A stretch of DNA of 64,000 nucleotides from positions 15,867,820 to 15,931,819 of the forward strand of contig QVOM02000034.1 in the NCBI GenBank assembly GCA_003586115.2, in the 5' to 3' direction. Positions 54,700 through 64,000 of this stretch are shown one piece after another. The notes beneath the pieces are model-generated. The model was given only the letters and a program-made list of their open reading frames with translations. It had not been told where the DNA came from and did not search any database. Positions within the stretch are counted from its first letter, which is position 1; each line of letters begins with the position of its first letter. Position numbers and translations under genes: made by a program. The DNA comes from Salvator merianae. Its lineage: Eukaryota > Chordata > Lepidosauria > Squamata > Teiidae.

Positions 54700-56000
54700 C
54701 TGAGAACCTTGTAAGTGAAAGTGTAAGTGAAAGAAACTTTTTGAGATAAATAGGGCCCTCAAGAAACTGGAGAAATAACTCATGGCCTAGACACTGACTA
54801 GTGCCATGGACTATAGCCTAGTCAGGAGATTTCCATTAAGATTATTACAGTAAGAATCATATCAATAGCAACATCAAACAAAACAAAACATCAAATGTCA
54901 TCAGCATGATTAGCATGGTCAGTTTTAAAAACAGGGTGGGAAGCAATTCAAAATTATTAGACAATTCATGGGACCATGTAGAGACAGGAGAATTCAAAGG
55001 ATGGTATTGGGTCATTTATTGCCATAAAGCCATTTCAAGCCTTATGACTATTCCCCGCCCCTTCCTACCTACCAGGATCAACACATTTAATGATTTCAAA
55101 GTGTAATCATAGCATTCTTCCACATCTGTCTTCCCAGCTCAATGTCTCCCTTTCCCCATGATCCTAAATCATCATAGTCAATTATCAGTGGTGGCAGAAG
55201 GACCTAAGATGTTTGACATTAACTCAGATATAAGGGAGAACATTCATTTTGGCAAAAATCTGCATAGTACCATTACTGCATCATAAGTAATTCTCAAAGA
55301 GTTCAAGGTCTGCATGACCCATTCCCTCTTGGCATACTTAGTGCACTAGAAGACTGTGGGTCTATGCACTCATCCAGGCAGCATCCTGCCTAAGTGCTTT
55401 TCAGAACACTGTATTGGGCAAGCATGAGTATGCACTCTGTAAGCACTTACTTCATTTTTCCAGTGGCATTCCTGCCACACATGTGGACCTCCTTAGTCTG
55501 CTTTCCAAAGTGCTGTATGTGGCCCTGTTCACTCGGATACAGACAATGGGCCACTTATTGACCTGTTTCCTGCATTTGTAGAAAAAAACCCTGGCTGGAA
55601 ACATCATAGCCAGAGAACATAAATTCTTAATTGAGATGGTAGTGCAACCAAGGGCAGTGGCATGAACACAATCTTGTAGCATTCTTCTTTACTGTGATTC
55701 CCAGGAACACTCTAGTTAGAGCACTGGCATGCTCAGCCTTTAAAATAGCCTTGTATTTTTCTATACAGTGGATATGATTTCTCTGATTTAATAAAGGTTT
55801 AAAACTTTATATGGAATAGCAAAGGAGGTGGGAGACCCCTTGGCCAGTCCACAGACAGCAGACAGCAGCAGCAGATACATAGTCTAATTAAGTAAGTGAA
55901 TGGATTTATAGCATGTAAATTCTTTTTTGTATTTTGGGGTGACATTTTTCTTTTTCTTTTTTTTCATAGTTTGGTGGGGGAAGAAGCAATATGCAAATAG
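54700..56000. other. Unassigned sequence
   Basis: No gene recognised. It lies upstream of the candidate gene. No obvious promoter (CpG cluster, GC boxes) is seen. Confidence 0.3.
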
Positions 56001-56004
56001 AAAT

Positions 56005-56095
56005 TGACTGTGGTTCAGTGACAGAGTACCTGCTTTGCCCGTAAAGGTGCCCAGTTCAGTCATCAGCATCTCCCTGGAAGAAGGCAATGGGACAT
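56005..56095 (+). mobile_element. tRNA-derived SINE head
   Basis: 'gactgtggttcagtgacagagtacctgctttgcccgtaaaggtgcccagttcagtcatcagcatctcc' follows a common squamate SINE ('gctgtggctcagtggtagagcatctgcttggcatgcagaaggtcccaggttcaatccccggcatctcc'). The A box is near 56010-56023 and the B box near 56051-56061. It is a degraded Pol III-type promoter, not a functional tRNA. Confidence 0.75.
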
Positions 56096-56216
56096 TATTT
56101 CTGCACTATTTTCCCCCTCTCCCTCAAAAACTACCCCACGTGCATATGTTAGTGTATTTTCTGAAATTGATATTGCCTTGAAAGCGTCCTTACATTTGCC
56201 TTTTGTTTTAATATAG

Positions 56217-56376
56217 ATGCAGAAACCTCAGCTTCACTCCTTGGATCCACCAAGTTTGCAGAGAGCATTTGTGTCCCACACAGAAGCATCCTGTCTGCAT
56301 CTCTGGGCCTCATAAAAGGAAAACAGTTCCACAAAAGTAGACAAGATGAGCCTGGTGGTGCTTAAGTTGCATGAAG
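56217..56376 (+). other. Putative first recognised exon (possible 5' UTR plus start)
   Basis: A pyrimidine-rich acceptor-like site ending in ATATAG precedes 56217, and a strong GTGAGT donor follows 56376. All three frames from 56217 meet stops, so most of it would be untranslated. The coding part would start at ATG 56346 and end in phase 1, which fits exon 2. If real, transcription begins further upstream. Confidence 0.35.
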
Positions 56377-58491
56377 GTGAGTGACTTTATCTTCAATGCA
56401 CTGTGAAAATGCATTACAGCATGCTTCCAAAGGCTCCAATACTGGGTTCCCCAGGGCAGATAACAGCTGCACCTTTATGCCTCAGAAACGTCTTGCTGGC
56501 AGCTATGTGAAGATGCAATGGAGGATTGCAAAGGAAGCCATTTTTATAGCCTTCACTGCCACACAGTAAGCACAATTAATTGCTTTCACATGTCTTCAGC
56601 AGCCTCATGACTTGTATTATGTTATATGTGCCCTAGTGATCTCTTAGCTTGTTTCATTGACCAAAGAGCCACAGGAAACCATGATTCAGATCAAGCTCTA
56701 CAGCACTGAAGATTTCAGGACCTGCCTCAATCTAAGGCACCAATCAGTTGGCCATTTCTGCCTGTCTTCTGGTTGTCTTGGGGAATGGGGCAGACAAACG
56801 CTAATACTCCCTTTGGGGGAGTAGTGACCTTTGTTGTGGGAAGTCAACTCCTGGCTATTGTTAGGATGCACGCAAACCCCAGAAATTGACTCAGTAGGCG
56901 AAAATGGGACTCAAATTGCTGTTGAGGATGTAGTGACTTCTATCTGCATGGTAGCAATTCCAGCTACATTTTGGGCTGGCTGCTCTGGCCAGCATGTGAT
57001 GTAGATCACACACTAGCTGTTTATTGCAGTGGCCTGAAAAATCACACATTCTGTGGGGCATTTGGATGCCTCCTAACACTGATTCCCTTTCCTGATTCTA
57101 GTACTTGTCTCATCCTGTGGCATTCCTCAAAAGAGCAAAGTCACTTGTTTGCCAGCTTTCCTACAGACTGTACCTGACTTTGGAAAAAGTTGGCTTGTGT
57201 CTTCTGATGGGACACCTGAGAGTGGTTTTTTTGGTACAATCTACTTTTCTCAGATGGGACTCCCAGATGATATGAGAATTTGGACAGGTAATATCTCATT
57301 CTGCAGGCTGTGCATCTATATAATTTGCTGACTCTTGTTTGTTAAGATTCACAATGTCATTTTTCATAAAGAAGGTTGCTATCATACATTGTGAGATCTA
57401 CCAGACAGCAAGGGGCACTGCTGAATCTAAATGGAAAGCCAGCACTGCTCCTCCACTTGGGCCTCTAGACAAGTGTGGGGCTCCTGAAACACAGATTCAC
57501 TACAGGGGTGTCAGGGACGCTCTTCTGGCATTGAATCAAAAGGAACTTGCTGGGTCTTGCAGTGCTCGTGCAACAACAGCAAAAAAGGTACATGAAGATG
57601 GCAAGCTCCAAGAGATTCCTTTTGATACAATGCCAGAGGAGCTTTACCAGACATCCTTGGTAAGTGCCTCTTTGCCATAGATGTAAAAATAGTATGAGAT
57701 CGCCAAAACTATTTTTACTACTTGTTAAGTATCTGTTAGACCACCAGAGCTCTGACAGGGCCTAGAGGCTGTCTGGCAGCCTCACTGTGGCCTTGTTTGC
57801 ACTTTACAGCCTAGAATGGTATTGTGATATCACTCTAGACTATTAAAAAAAACCATGGCGGGGTGGCCATCTACACTGCGAGGGCTGGAACTGCCCCGTA
57901 TTGGGCCTCTAGCACTGGAAGTGTGGATGTCCGGCCTGACTGCCATGACAGCAACTGGAGTAACATTCGGCTATTGCCATGCTGATTGTGGACACAACGT
58001 TCAACTGCACTCCTATAGCTGTGCTGTGCTACACATTTGGAGTGCTTGCACCCGGAAGAGGGTGTGAATGCTGCTGACCGGGAGCAATCCAACAGCTCCT
58101 GGTCAAGCTGTGGCAATGGTTTTGTTGTCCACAGCTAGTAGTGTCCAGGAGCAGCTGTAGACACTCCCAGACACTATAGCGGCAGGGCCATGTGAATGCA
58201 TTTAACAGGTGAGCAACTGATCGCTCACTACGGGTAAAGTGCAAACAGGCTTTGTGATTCTGACAACCTGTCTAATGTGTCTAGAGGCAGCATGAGTGTT
58301 ACAAGGGAGTGGCAGGCATGACAGAACAGGGCACTTACGAGCAATTACACCCAAGGCCCACTGTGTCTTACTGGTCCATCATATGTCCACAAATGCCTCT
58401 GCAGGATCACACCTTCTGGGCTCTGGAAATCCCCCAAAGCATTCAGAAATCCATCAGATTTCTTAAGTCCCCAGGGATGCTCAAGGACTAG
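56346..58491 (+). CDS. Candidate four-exon protein gene, product unknown (about 224 aa)
   Basis: Joining 56346-56376, 57102-57287, 57409-57659 and 58285-58491 gives one open frame of 224 codons plus TAG. Splice phases agree at each junction (1, 1, 0). Donors are GTGAGT, GTAATA and GTAAGT. Acceptors are TTCTAG, GACAG and GTCTAG; the first has a long pyrimidine tract and a CTAAC branch-like site. The start ATG has A at -3. The product would begin MSLVVLKLHE, with TVPDFGKSWL in exon 2, IHYRGVRDALLALNQ in exon 3 and ending IRFLKSPGMLKD. I see no signal peptide, membrane segment or known domain, and I do not recognise the family. Codon content and lack of stops are unlike the neighbouring repeats. 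A MITE sits in intron 3. Exon 1 and the second acceptor are the weakest parts. It could also be the 3' part of a longer gene or a pseudogene. Confidence 0.45.
57102..57287 (+). other. Putative exon 2
   Basis: An acceptor with CTAAC about 30 nt upstream and a 'ccctttcctgattctag' tract ends at 57101. The donor after 57287 is GTAATA. The frame is open throughout in phase 1 and encodes 62 residues, including GTPESGFFGTIYFSQMGLP. An alternative acceptor 'tttcctacag' at 57166 would give a shorter exon starting in phase 0 and keep the same downstream frame. Confidence 0.5.
57409..57659 (+). other. Putative exon 3
   Basis: It is open for 251 bp and includes AETQIHYRGVRD-like text (residues APETQIHYRGVRDALLALNQ) and IPFDTMPEELYQTSL at its end. 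The donor is a consensus GTAAGT. The acceptor at 57408 (CCAGACAG) was chosen because it restores phase with exon 2; its pyrimidine tract is weak. Confidence 0.5.
57789..58250. mobile_element. Family 1b MITE within intron 3 of the candidate gene
   Basis: The left end GGCCTTGTTTGCACTTTAC and the reversed right end GCCTGTTTGCACTTTACCC are near-identical after a one-base offset. The interior has 'tagaatggtattgtgatatcac', 'gctgaccgggagcaatccaacagctcctggtc' and 'gccatgacagcaactgg'. Target duplication is unclear. It stops 34 bp before the exon 4 acceptor. Confidence 0.7.
58285..58491 (+). other. Putative terminal coding exon 4
   Basis: The acceptor 'ctgtctaatgtgtctag' ends at 58284. The frame is open in phase 0 for 68 codons to TAG at 58489-58491 and includes RPTVSYWSIICPQMPLQDH. 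The phase fits exon 3. AATAAA at about 58792 lies some 300 bp downstream and could be its polyadenylation signal. Confidence 0.45.
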
Positions 58492-58679
58492 CTAAAGTAA
58501 TCTCCCAAGTGGAGGATAAAGGATTGAAAAGGACTGGTGAAACTGGTCCACTGGGGAAGCGCTGGAAGGGAAGAGAGGAGGAAGGGAGCAAAAATTGTAA
58601 AGAAGAAAATATACATTTTTTGTGTAAGTGATAAGAAAAATAACCGTTAAAAAAAAGTCTCCAAGGGTGGACCATATTA

Positions 58680-58800
58680 TATTTTAAATATGTTTTAAGA
58701 GTGCTTTGTACATTTTATCTTTTTCTTATTGTAACCTGCCCTGGGTCCTTTTAGTGAAGGGCAGGATATAAATTCTTATATAAATAAGATAAATAAAATA
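58680..58800 (+). mobile_element. L2-type LINE tail with AATAAA
   Basis: 'gtaacctgccctgggtccttttagtgaagggcaggatataaatt' and the AT-rich tail are a typical L2-type terminus. It lies just downstream of the candidate gene and contains AATAAA at 58792-58797. Confidence 0.65.
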
Positions 58801-59799
58801 CTAGAAGCTTTACCCTTTCTAAGGACAATGGCCTAAACCAAATGCCCTCTAGAAATTCTGGTCTTCCATTTCTGTTGGAAGTTCTATTGAATTTGGGGTA
58901 AAAAGAAGCCATTCAGCACTGAAAAGAGAGAACTTCATTGTTTTATCAATTTATTTCTGTTCCCTTCTGCTTATACCTATCGTTTTCTAGGCAACATTTC
59001 TTCAAAAAGAATTAGTATTCACCATAAAAATACAATGCAAGCTATTATGATAGAGATTAAATAAAAATGGGTGAGCATATGGTAGTTCATTCACTATTGA
59101 CAAGTGGTTGTTCTATAGATGCTTGCTGGATTTTACCTAAAAAGTATGCATTTTCTCAGAATCATGATGCTAAGGCATTTTGGAACAGCAAATAGGAGAA
59201 ATGTAAATTAAGGCTGGTTCAGAACAATTTTGTCCAAAACGATAATGTAATCTGATTGCCTATGGTAAGTCATGATCATCTTCAAGACAAACCTACACAA
59301 ATGCCTTTGTATAGAAACACTTTCTGCTTTTCTTCTTTCATGCTTTCAGTTTGTTGCAAATAATAAAGAAAGGCAGATGTGGGCATTCATTGACAAGCAC
59401 TGAGTGCTTTTTTAAAAATAATCTAAAATGCTGGCTGCCTAGATAAAAGAGAAATAGTAGTGTCACAACATACTTTATAATTAAATGTAACTCATTATTA
59501 ATGGGCTAAACTCAATATAGTGTTCAGAGGTTTGTACTGTATTTTTATTCTGACACATGCATGGATTTTAAATTAAAAGCAACCTTATAGGCTACAATTA
59601 AGAGCAACAGCAAGAAAGGACAAAAAGGGTTAAGTTCATCTTTCTCACTGCATTTCTCTTGCTCTCCAACAAAGCTTCAGAAGGTGCTGGCACCATCCAG
59701 ATGATGCTTCTCAGCTGACATGGGATTGGCTGGGGATGTGATGGTATATGGCCAGGCACCAGATGTGGTCACCTCTGCCCCAGTAGCTGTAAGGGCAAC
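58801..59799. other. AT-rich unassigned sequence
   Basis: No gene or repeat family recognised. Confidence 0.3.
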
Positions 59800-59802
59800 T
59801 TA

Positions 59803-60877
59803 GGGCTTTTCTGCACTTACCTGGCCTTATTCCAGACCAATGGGTCTGGACCAGCAGGGCCTGCTGGTCCAGAACACAGCAAGGCATGGTCTGGAACAGT
59901 GCTGTCTGCACAATGGGTCTTTTCGCACTGAGCTCGGTAGACCGTTCCCAGTAGTTGGCTTTGGACCGGAGGGGTTGGAGAACGCTGACTGCCCTTCGCA
60001 CTCCCAGCCAGAGGAATGGACCCGAAGCTGACCAGCAGAGGGAACAGTGCGAATGGCAGCCACTAGTTCCGTACCGCCACTCCGTACCATCGTGCTCCGC
60101 TTCGTAACCAGAGGGCTCGTTACGGAGCCGGCTTCGTAACGGCAGCTAGGCTACCATGCCCAAAGGGCTATCCCGGGTGTGAAGCTTCGCACCCGGGTGT
60201 GAAAACTTCGCACCGGGGTGTGAAGTTTCGGACCACAGCCGCGCCAGCCGCGCCCAGCCGCCATTGCAAATGCGGACGGGAGTGCGAAAGCACCGTGCCC
60301 GATCTTCGCTCCATCATGCAGGTCGGGATGAAGACAAGCTTTTACTTGTCTAGCCTGACCCAGGATCAGGTACGAATCGGGTACGAAGTGGTTCGGATCG
60401 GGTGAGGCGCACGCCCGCGGCAGTGCGAAAGCTCCGTTCCAGCGAACGGACAAGAACGGTCTACCGCTGTAGTGCGAACAGGCCCAATGTCACTGGTCCA
60501 GACCAGCCCTTGCACTGGCCCTGAAGTCGCATGAGCTTCAGGGCCAATCTGCGAGGGCTCCACAGGGCTAGGAATGAAAGTTCCTAGCCTTGGAGCCCAC
60601 AGAGAATCCGGTTCAGTGGTGTGCTTTGGTATGCCACTGAAATGATCCCACAGTAGTCAGGAACAAAGAGACGTACTTTCTTCATGCCTCCATGTTCTGA
60701 AGTAGGCACAGCTGGTCTGTCAACAGACTTTGATATCAGTGTCTACCCTTGATCCAGATCAGTGCATACCTGCGGTGAATAGGGCCTCACAGATCCACAC
60801 TAATGTGCGAATTGCTGAGGCCCTAAGGTGACTGCAAGTGTTCCTAATATACATATAAGATAAGTGCAGAAAAGCCC
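59803..60877. mobile_element. Family 1a MITE with perfect termini and TTA duplication, carrying a nested MITE
   Basis: GGGCTTTTCTGCACTTA at the left is exactly repeated in inverse at the right. TTA flanks both sides (59800-59802, 60878-60880), the classic 3-bp TWA duplication of PIF/Harbinger transposons. The interior has 'aggaatgaaagttcctagcc' at 60571 and 'gtggtgtgctttggtatgccac' at 60617. Without the nested element and its duplication it is about 501 bp, like other 1a copies. No transposase is encoded. Confidence 0.9.
59915..60485. mobile_element. Nested CpG-rich family 1 MITE with AAT duplication
   Basis: The left end GGGTCTTTTCGCACTGAG and the reversed right end GGGCCTGTTCGCACTACAG match, and both continue into a shared GGTAGACCGTTCC block. 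AAT flanks both sides (59912-59914, 60486-60488). The interior is CpG-dense, with repeated 'gtgtgaa..cttcgcacc' near 60177-60225 and hairpin-forming text. The CpG retention and intact borders suggest a young insertion. The 87- to 100-codon frames at 59827-60453 are internal. Confidence 0.88.
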
Positions 60878-60880
60878 TTA

Positions 60881-62175
60881 ATGTCAGAGAAGGATTTCCC
60901 ACACTGACTGTGCTGTGATGGTTGAGTTGGCATGGGGAGCAATATTTAATTTTTGCCTGAAGAAGTCTTCCAGGTGGCACATATTGGGGATGCTGGCCTT
61001 CTCCAGCCTTGCAAGGGGCTTTGTACAGATGGAGATACTGTTTTAGTTAAAAAATAAAAAGAGCAGCAGCAAATGCCACTGGGAAGAAGAATCATGCAAC
61101 AGCAGCTTATTCGTTTGTGTACATCTTTGTATTTTGCCTCTGCCCCTGTCAGTCTGAATCAAACTGCTTTTGAAAGCCCATTTCTCTCTCCCTACCAACA
61201 CACCTTTCATCATTTCCTGTCCTCTCACCTTAAAAACAGCTCAGAGAACTCTTCAAGCAAAGGTAGTCATGTGAAGCTGAGCTGTTTCCAGATTTAAACA
61301 GACCCCTTTGCTAGCATCCTGTCGGGTGTTAAAAATCCCTCAGCTGCTTTGTTAGGACCACCCGGCTAGTTCTGAACCACATCTGACAAAATGATACCGT
61401 TCACTTCCAGAACCCATCACACAGTTATTCTTGGATAAAAGGTAAAGCAAATAGCAGCCAACTGCTCACTGCTGCAGAAACAAAGACCATCAAGCTATTT
61501 ATCAAAGCGCCAGACAACCGGTTTGCTCGAAGCCTAGCCACCTCTCCTATTACGACTTTAAACGATAACACGTTATAATATCAGAAATGACATATGGATC
61601 TAGAGAGCCTAACCTATACGCGATCAATATCTGCTCTAAAATAAGAACCATCTTTAAAGTATTGACAAAAAGAGCAGGCATACATATAAAACAGCAATTC
61701 TTGCACAATTTGTTTGAGGTGACCACTGTCAACATTCATTTGTCCATGACAACTTTTTATTTTATGCATTTATTTATTTATTTTCAGCTGTTGCTGCTGT
61801 TGTCATTTTATATATAAGTGGCAAAACCTCAAGATTGGTAGGCAGTATCAAACGATGATTACTGGGCAGCCCGAAGGTAAATGTAAAAGTACTATTCTTT
61901 AGTGGCTTAGACCTTTTCCCTGCTCCAGGTACCGGGACCTTCTGTGATTGTAAATTAGCTCTGAATGTTTTCAGACATTTTCCATGTTCAGAGAAGTGCT
62001 TTAGGGAGAGAAGGACCAAAATGTCCTACTCAGGTTTTCACTGTGTTCTTTCCTCTTGGCAGCTCATCACCTTCCTGTCTACAAGAGACTAGCCAATCAA
62101 GGATCATAATAACAAGTTGGATGATGGAAAGCCAACCAGATTTGACTGTACAATGATTTTACCAAGGGATCAGAA
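60881..62175. other. Unassigned sequence
   Basis: No gene or repeat family recognised. A short (ATTT)n run lies near 61768-61783. Confidence 0.3.
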
Positions 62176-62179
62176 GTGG

Positions 62180-62665
62180 AGGTAGCGCAGTACCAGGCCT
62201 CTGGTAAAAAGTGTAACCTGGACTCTCATGCTGTGCAGGCTCATAAAAACATGCACATACCTAATTTGAAGGGTGGGAGGGCACAGGGCTGGGCTTTTGT
62301 ATCTTAGGATATACTGGCCCCAAGCAGTACAGAACAGTGAAGGTGTAAAACCAGCCCTTTAAATTGGGTTTGGAAGCGGACAAGAAGCAAGTGCAGTTGA
62401 TGCTGCACTGGCATGATGTTCTGAAAAGATTCAGGCCCTGTTAGCAACCCTCATGGCCCTGTTCTGGATTATCTGCGGCTTCTGGACCATTTTTAAAGGT
62501 AACCCCAAAGATTTGATCTGTACCTTGTCCTGCTGTCCTCTCCCCTAACTGGCAGAGCCTTGGGTTCTGTGATAAATGTGTTTTCAAGTTCTGCTGCCTT
62601 AAACTGTTTCAATTTTATTGGAAACCGCTCTGAGATTTTGGTTCAAAGAAACAGTATTAAAATGT
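62180..62665 (+). mobile_element. L2-type LINE 3' UTR and tail
   Basis: 'gcactggcatgatgttctgaaaagattcaggccctgttagcaaccctcatggccctgttctgg' parallels the conserved squamate LINE 3' UTR passage ('...cctgttagcaacc...gcattctg'). The end 'attggaaaccgctctgagattttggttcaaagaaacagtatt' is a typical L2-type terminus. Confidence 0.6.
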
Positions 62666-62670
62666 TCCAA

Positions 62671-62734
62671 AGGAAGGAAGGAAGGAAGGAAAGAAGGAAG
62701 GGAGGGAGGGAGGGAGGGAGGGAGGGAGGGAGGG
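62671..62734. repeat. Microsatellite (GGAA)n(GGGA)n
   Basis: About eight GGAA-type units change to about eight GGGA units, directly after the LINE tail. Confidence 0.95.
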
Positions 62735-62739
62735 ATGAT

Positions 62740-64000
62740 GGGATGTGACTGTTAGAAATATATTTACAACACACAGCCAGCACTTCACATCCTATTAGAT
62801 TCATTGATAAGCCTTTTCCCCCCCACCTTCCATTGATGATCCGATTCCACGGTTAGGTAGAATGGGATGTGAGAAAGGCAGCAGGAAGGAATCATGGCCA
62901 GGAGGTTAAATGAAAGTTCAAACTGTAGCGTGAGATAAAAGTGGCATAGTGAATAGCTCCAGAGATCAGAAGGGTGAAATTAAACTTGCCCCTGGAATAG
63001 GGAAAGAAATGCCTTAACTTCATCTTGGGGAGTGCTTACTCCTGGTCGCTCTTGTTTGCGATCTAAGAAGTCCTTATAGCAGGATGATGGCCGGATTGGT
63101 GTGGGTATCTGCAGTGCATCCTCTGATCCAGAGGGAACAGGGTTTAGCAGACATTAGACCCTCGAGGCTGAGTTGGGGCACTGTAATGGCATCATGTGGC
63201 TTTTGCTTGTTTGTGGCATCAAATAATTGCTATACAGGAAAGCAAAATAAAAAAATAAAAATAAATGTACACTTGGATATGCCTACATATATTTCTGAAG
63301 AGAAGTCTCTACTGTTAGCAATTTCCTCCTCCCAAATTTAATAATACTTCATTGTTTAGCAAAGAGATTTATTTTAAGGTATTTCAGCAGGCAGCTGCCT
63401 CAACTTACATCAGTCATTCAAGTATCTCCAAAAAAACTAATGCAATTAATTATCCCAACTGAGACACAGCCAAATTAACAACTCGCCAACAATAACAGTG
63501 GAAGCCAACACAACTAACAAGAACAGAAACCAGATGGATCTCCAGCTCTGTCACTGTACTGGAAACATATTTCCATTATGCTTTCTTTAATGGCCTTTTG
63601 ATTACTATAGATATTTGAGGTTGTCCAAGAATGTGGTGGTTTGCAGATTAGATCTTGTTCTAAATCCTATCTCAGGTGGATTTTACAGGGCATCAAAAAT
63701 ACATGCAATAATTCATTTACTGTTTGGTTATTTACTGCATGTATAGATGTATGTATGCAATGGTGACTCATGTGAATGTCAGGGATTGGCCTGGTGGTGA
63801 TCCTGAAGGATTCTGGGACTTGGCTGTATGCTTGAAGCAATGTCTATCAGACTAGTTTTAATGAGCATTCACACAGCAATCCTAGACTGGCTGTCAGTCC
63901 AAGACAAGGGCTGCTTCTTAACCTTGAATGACTTAGTCTAGACACTGTAGTGGAAATCTCTTATTAGATAAGGAAGGAGTAGGCTGTTAAGGACACTGCT
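62740..64000. other. Unassigned sequence to the window end
   Basis: No gene or repeat family recognised. The largest frame, 85 codons at 63084-63341, has no motif. Confidence 0.3.

Noticed and set aside
56005..56095. tRNA gene
   Set aside because: A- and B-box-like sequences are present, but the stretch cannot form a full cloverleaf and matches a SINE head.
56217..56376. Fully coding internal exon
   Set aside because: Every frame from the acceptor at 56217 meets a stop before the donor. Only the part after ATG 56346 can be coding in the proposed model.
1..64000. CRISPR arrays, operons, prokaryotic promoters or terminators
   Set aside because: Repeat content, spacing and absence of long coding frames show vertebrate nuclear DNA. 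Direct repeats seen are microsatellites or transposon copies without regular spacers.

Overview
This window looks like intergenic and intronic nuclear DNA of a vertebrate, most likely a squamate reptile (lizard or snake). The basis is the repeat content: 5'-truncated CR1 and L2-type LINEs, a BovB (RTE) LINE 3' end, tRNA-derived SINE pieces, MIR-like SINEs, many short DNA transposons and long microsatellites. There are no operons, ribosome-binding sites or long uninterrupted coding frames, and almost every open frame of 60-160 codons lies inside a repeat or is not conserved in any way I can see.

The one plausible protein gene is at 56346-58491 on the + strand. Four putative exons have matching splice phases, GT/AG borders and one open frame, and would encode about 224 residues that I do not recognise. 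Its last intron carries a short DNA transposon, and an L2 tail just downstream supplies an AATAAA signal.

The rest is a record of transposon activity. (1) A large group of short non-autonomous DNA transposons has termini like GGGCTTTTCTGCACTTA or GGGCCTGTTCGCACTT and 3-bp target duplications (TTA, TAA, ATT, AAT, TTT, AGA, TGC, AGG). It occurs throughout, with two interior types, called 1a and 1b below. The best copy (59803-60877) holds a second CpG-rich copy (59915-60485). (2) A CpG-rich hAT-type element (31803-32648) has an exact 8-bp duplication and an interior built of stacked hairpins. (3) Two further short-element families (called 2 and 3) recur. (4) A Tigger-like element lies at 22491-23660. 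(5) Two foldback elements lie at 4088-4454 and 35449-35615.

Insertions into older repeats give a relative chronology. CR1 copies at 28065-28990 and 50590-51600, the BovB tail at about 41180 and a family 2 element at 46232-46975 are all split by family 1 elements. Layout: 1-12 kb CR1, L2 and a foldback element; 12-20 kb mostly unassigned with family 1 and 3 copies; 20-29 kb CR1, Tigger-like and family 1; 30-36 kb hAT and foldback; 37-52 kb dense MITEs, BovB and CR1; 53-59 kb SINE and the candidate gene; 59.8-64 kb nested MITEs, L2 3' sequence and microsatellite. Repeat names come from recalled consensus patterns and protein motifs, not from a database search.
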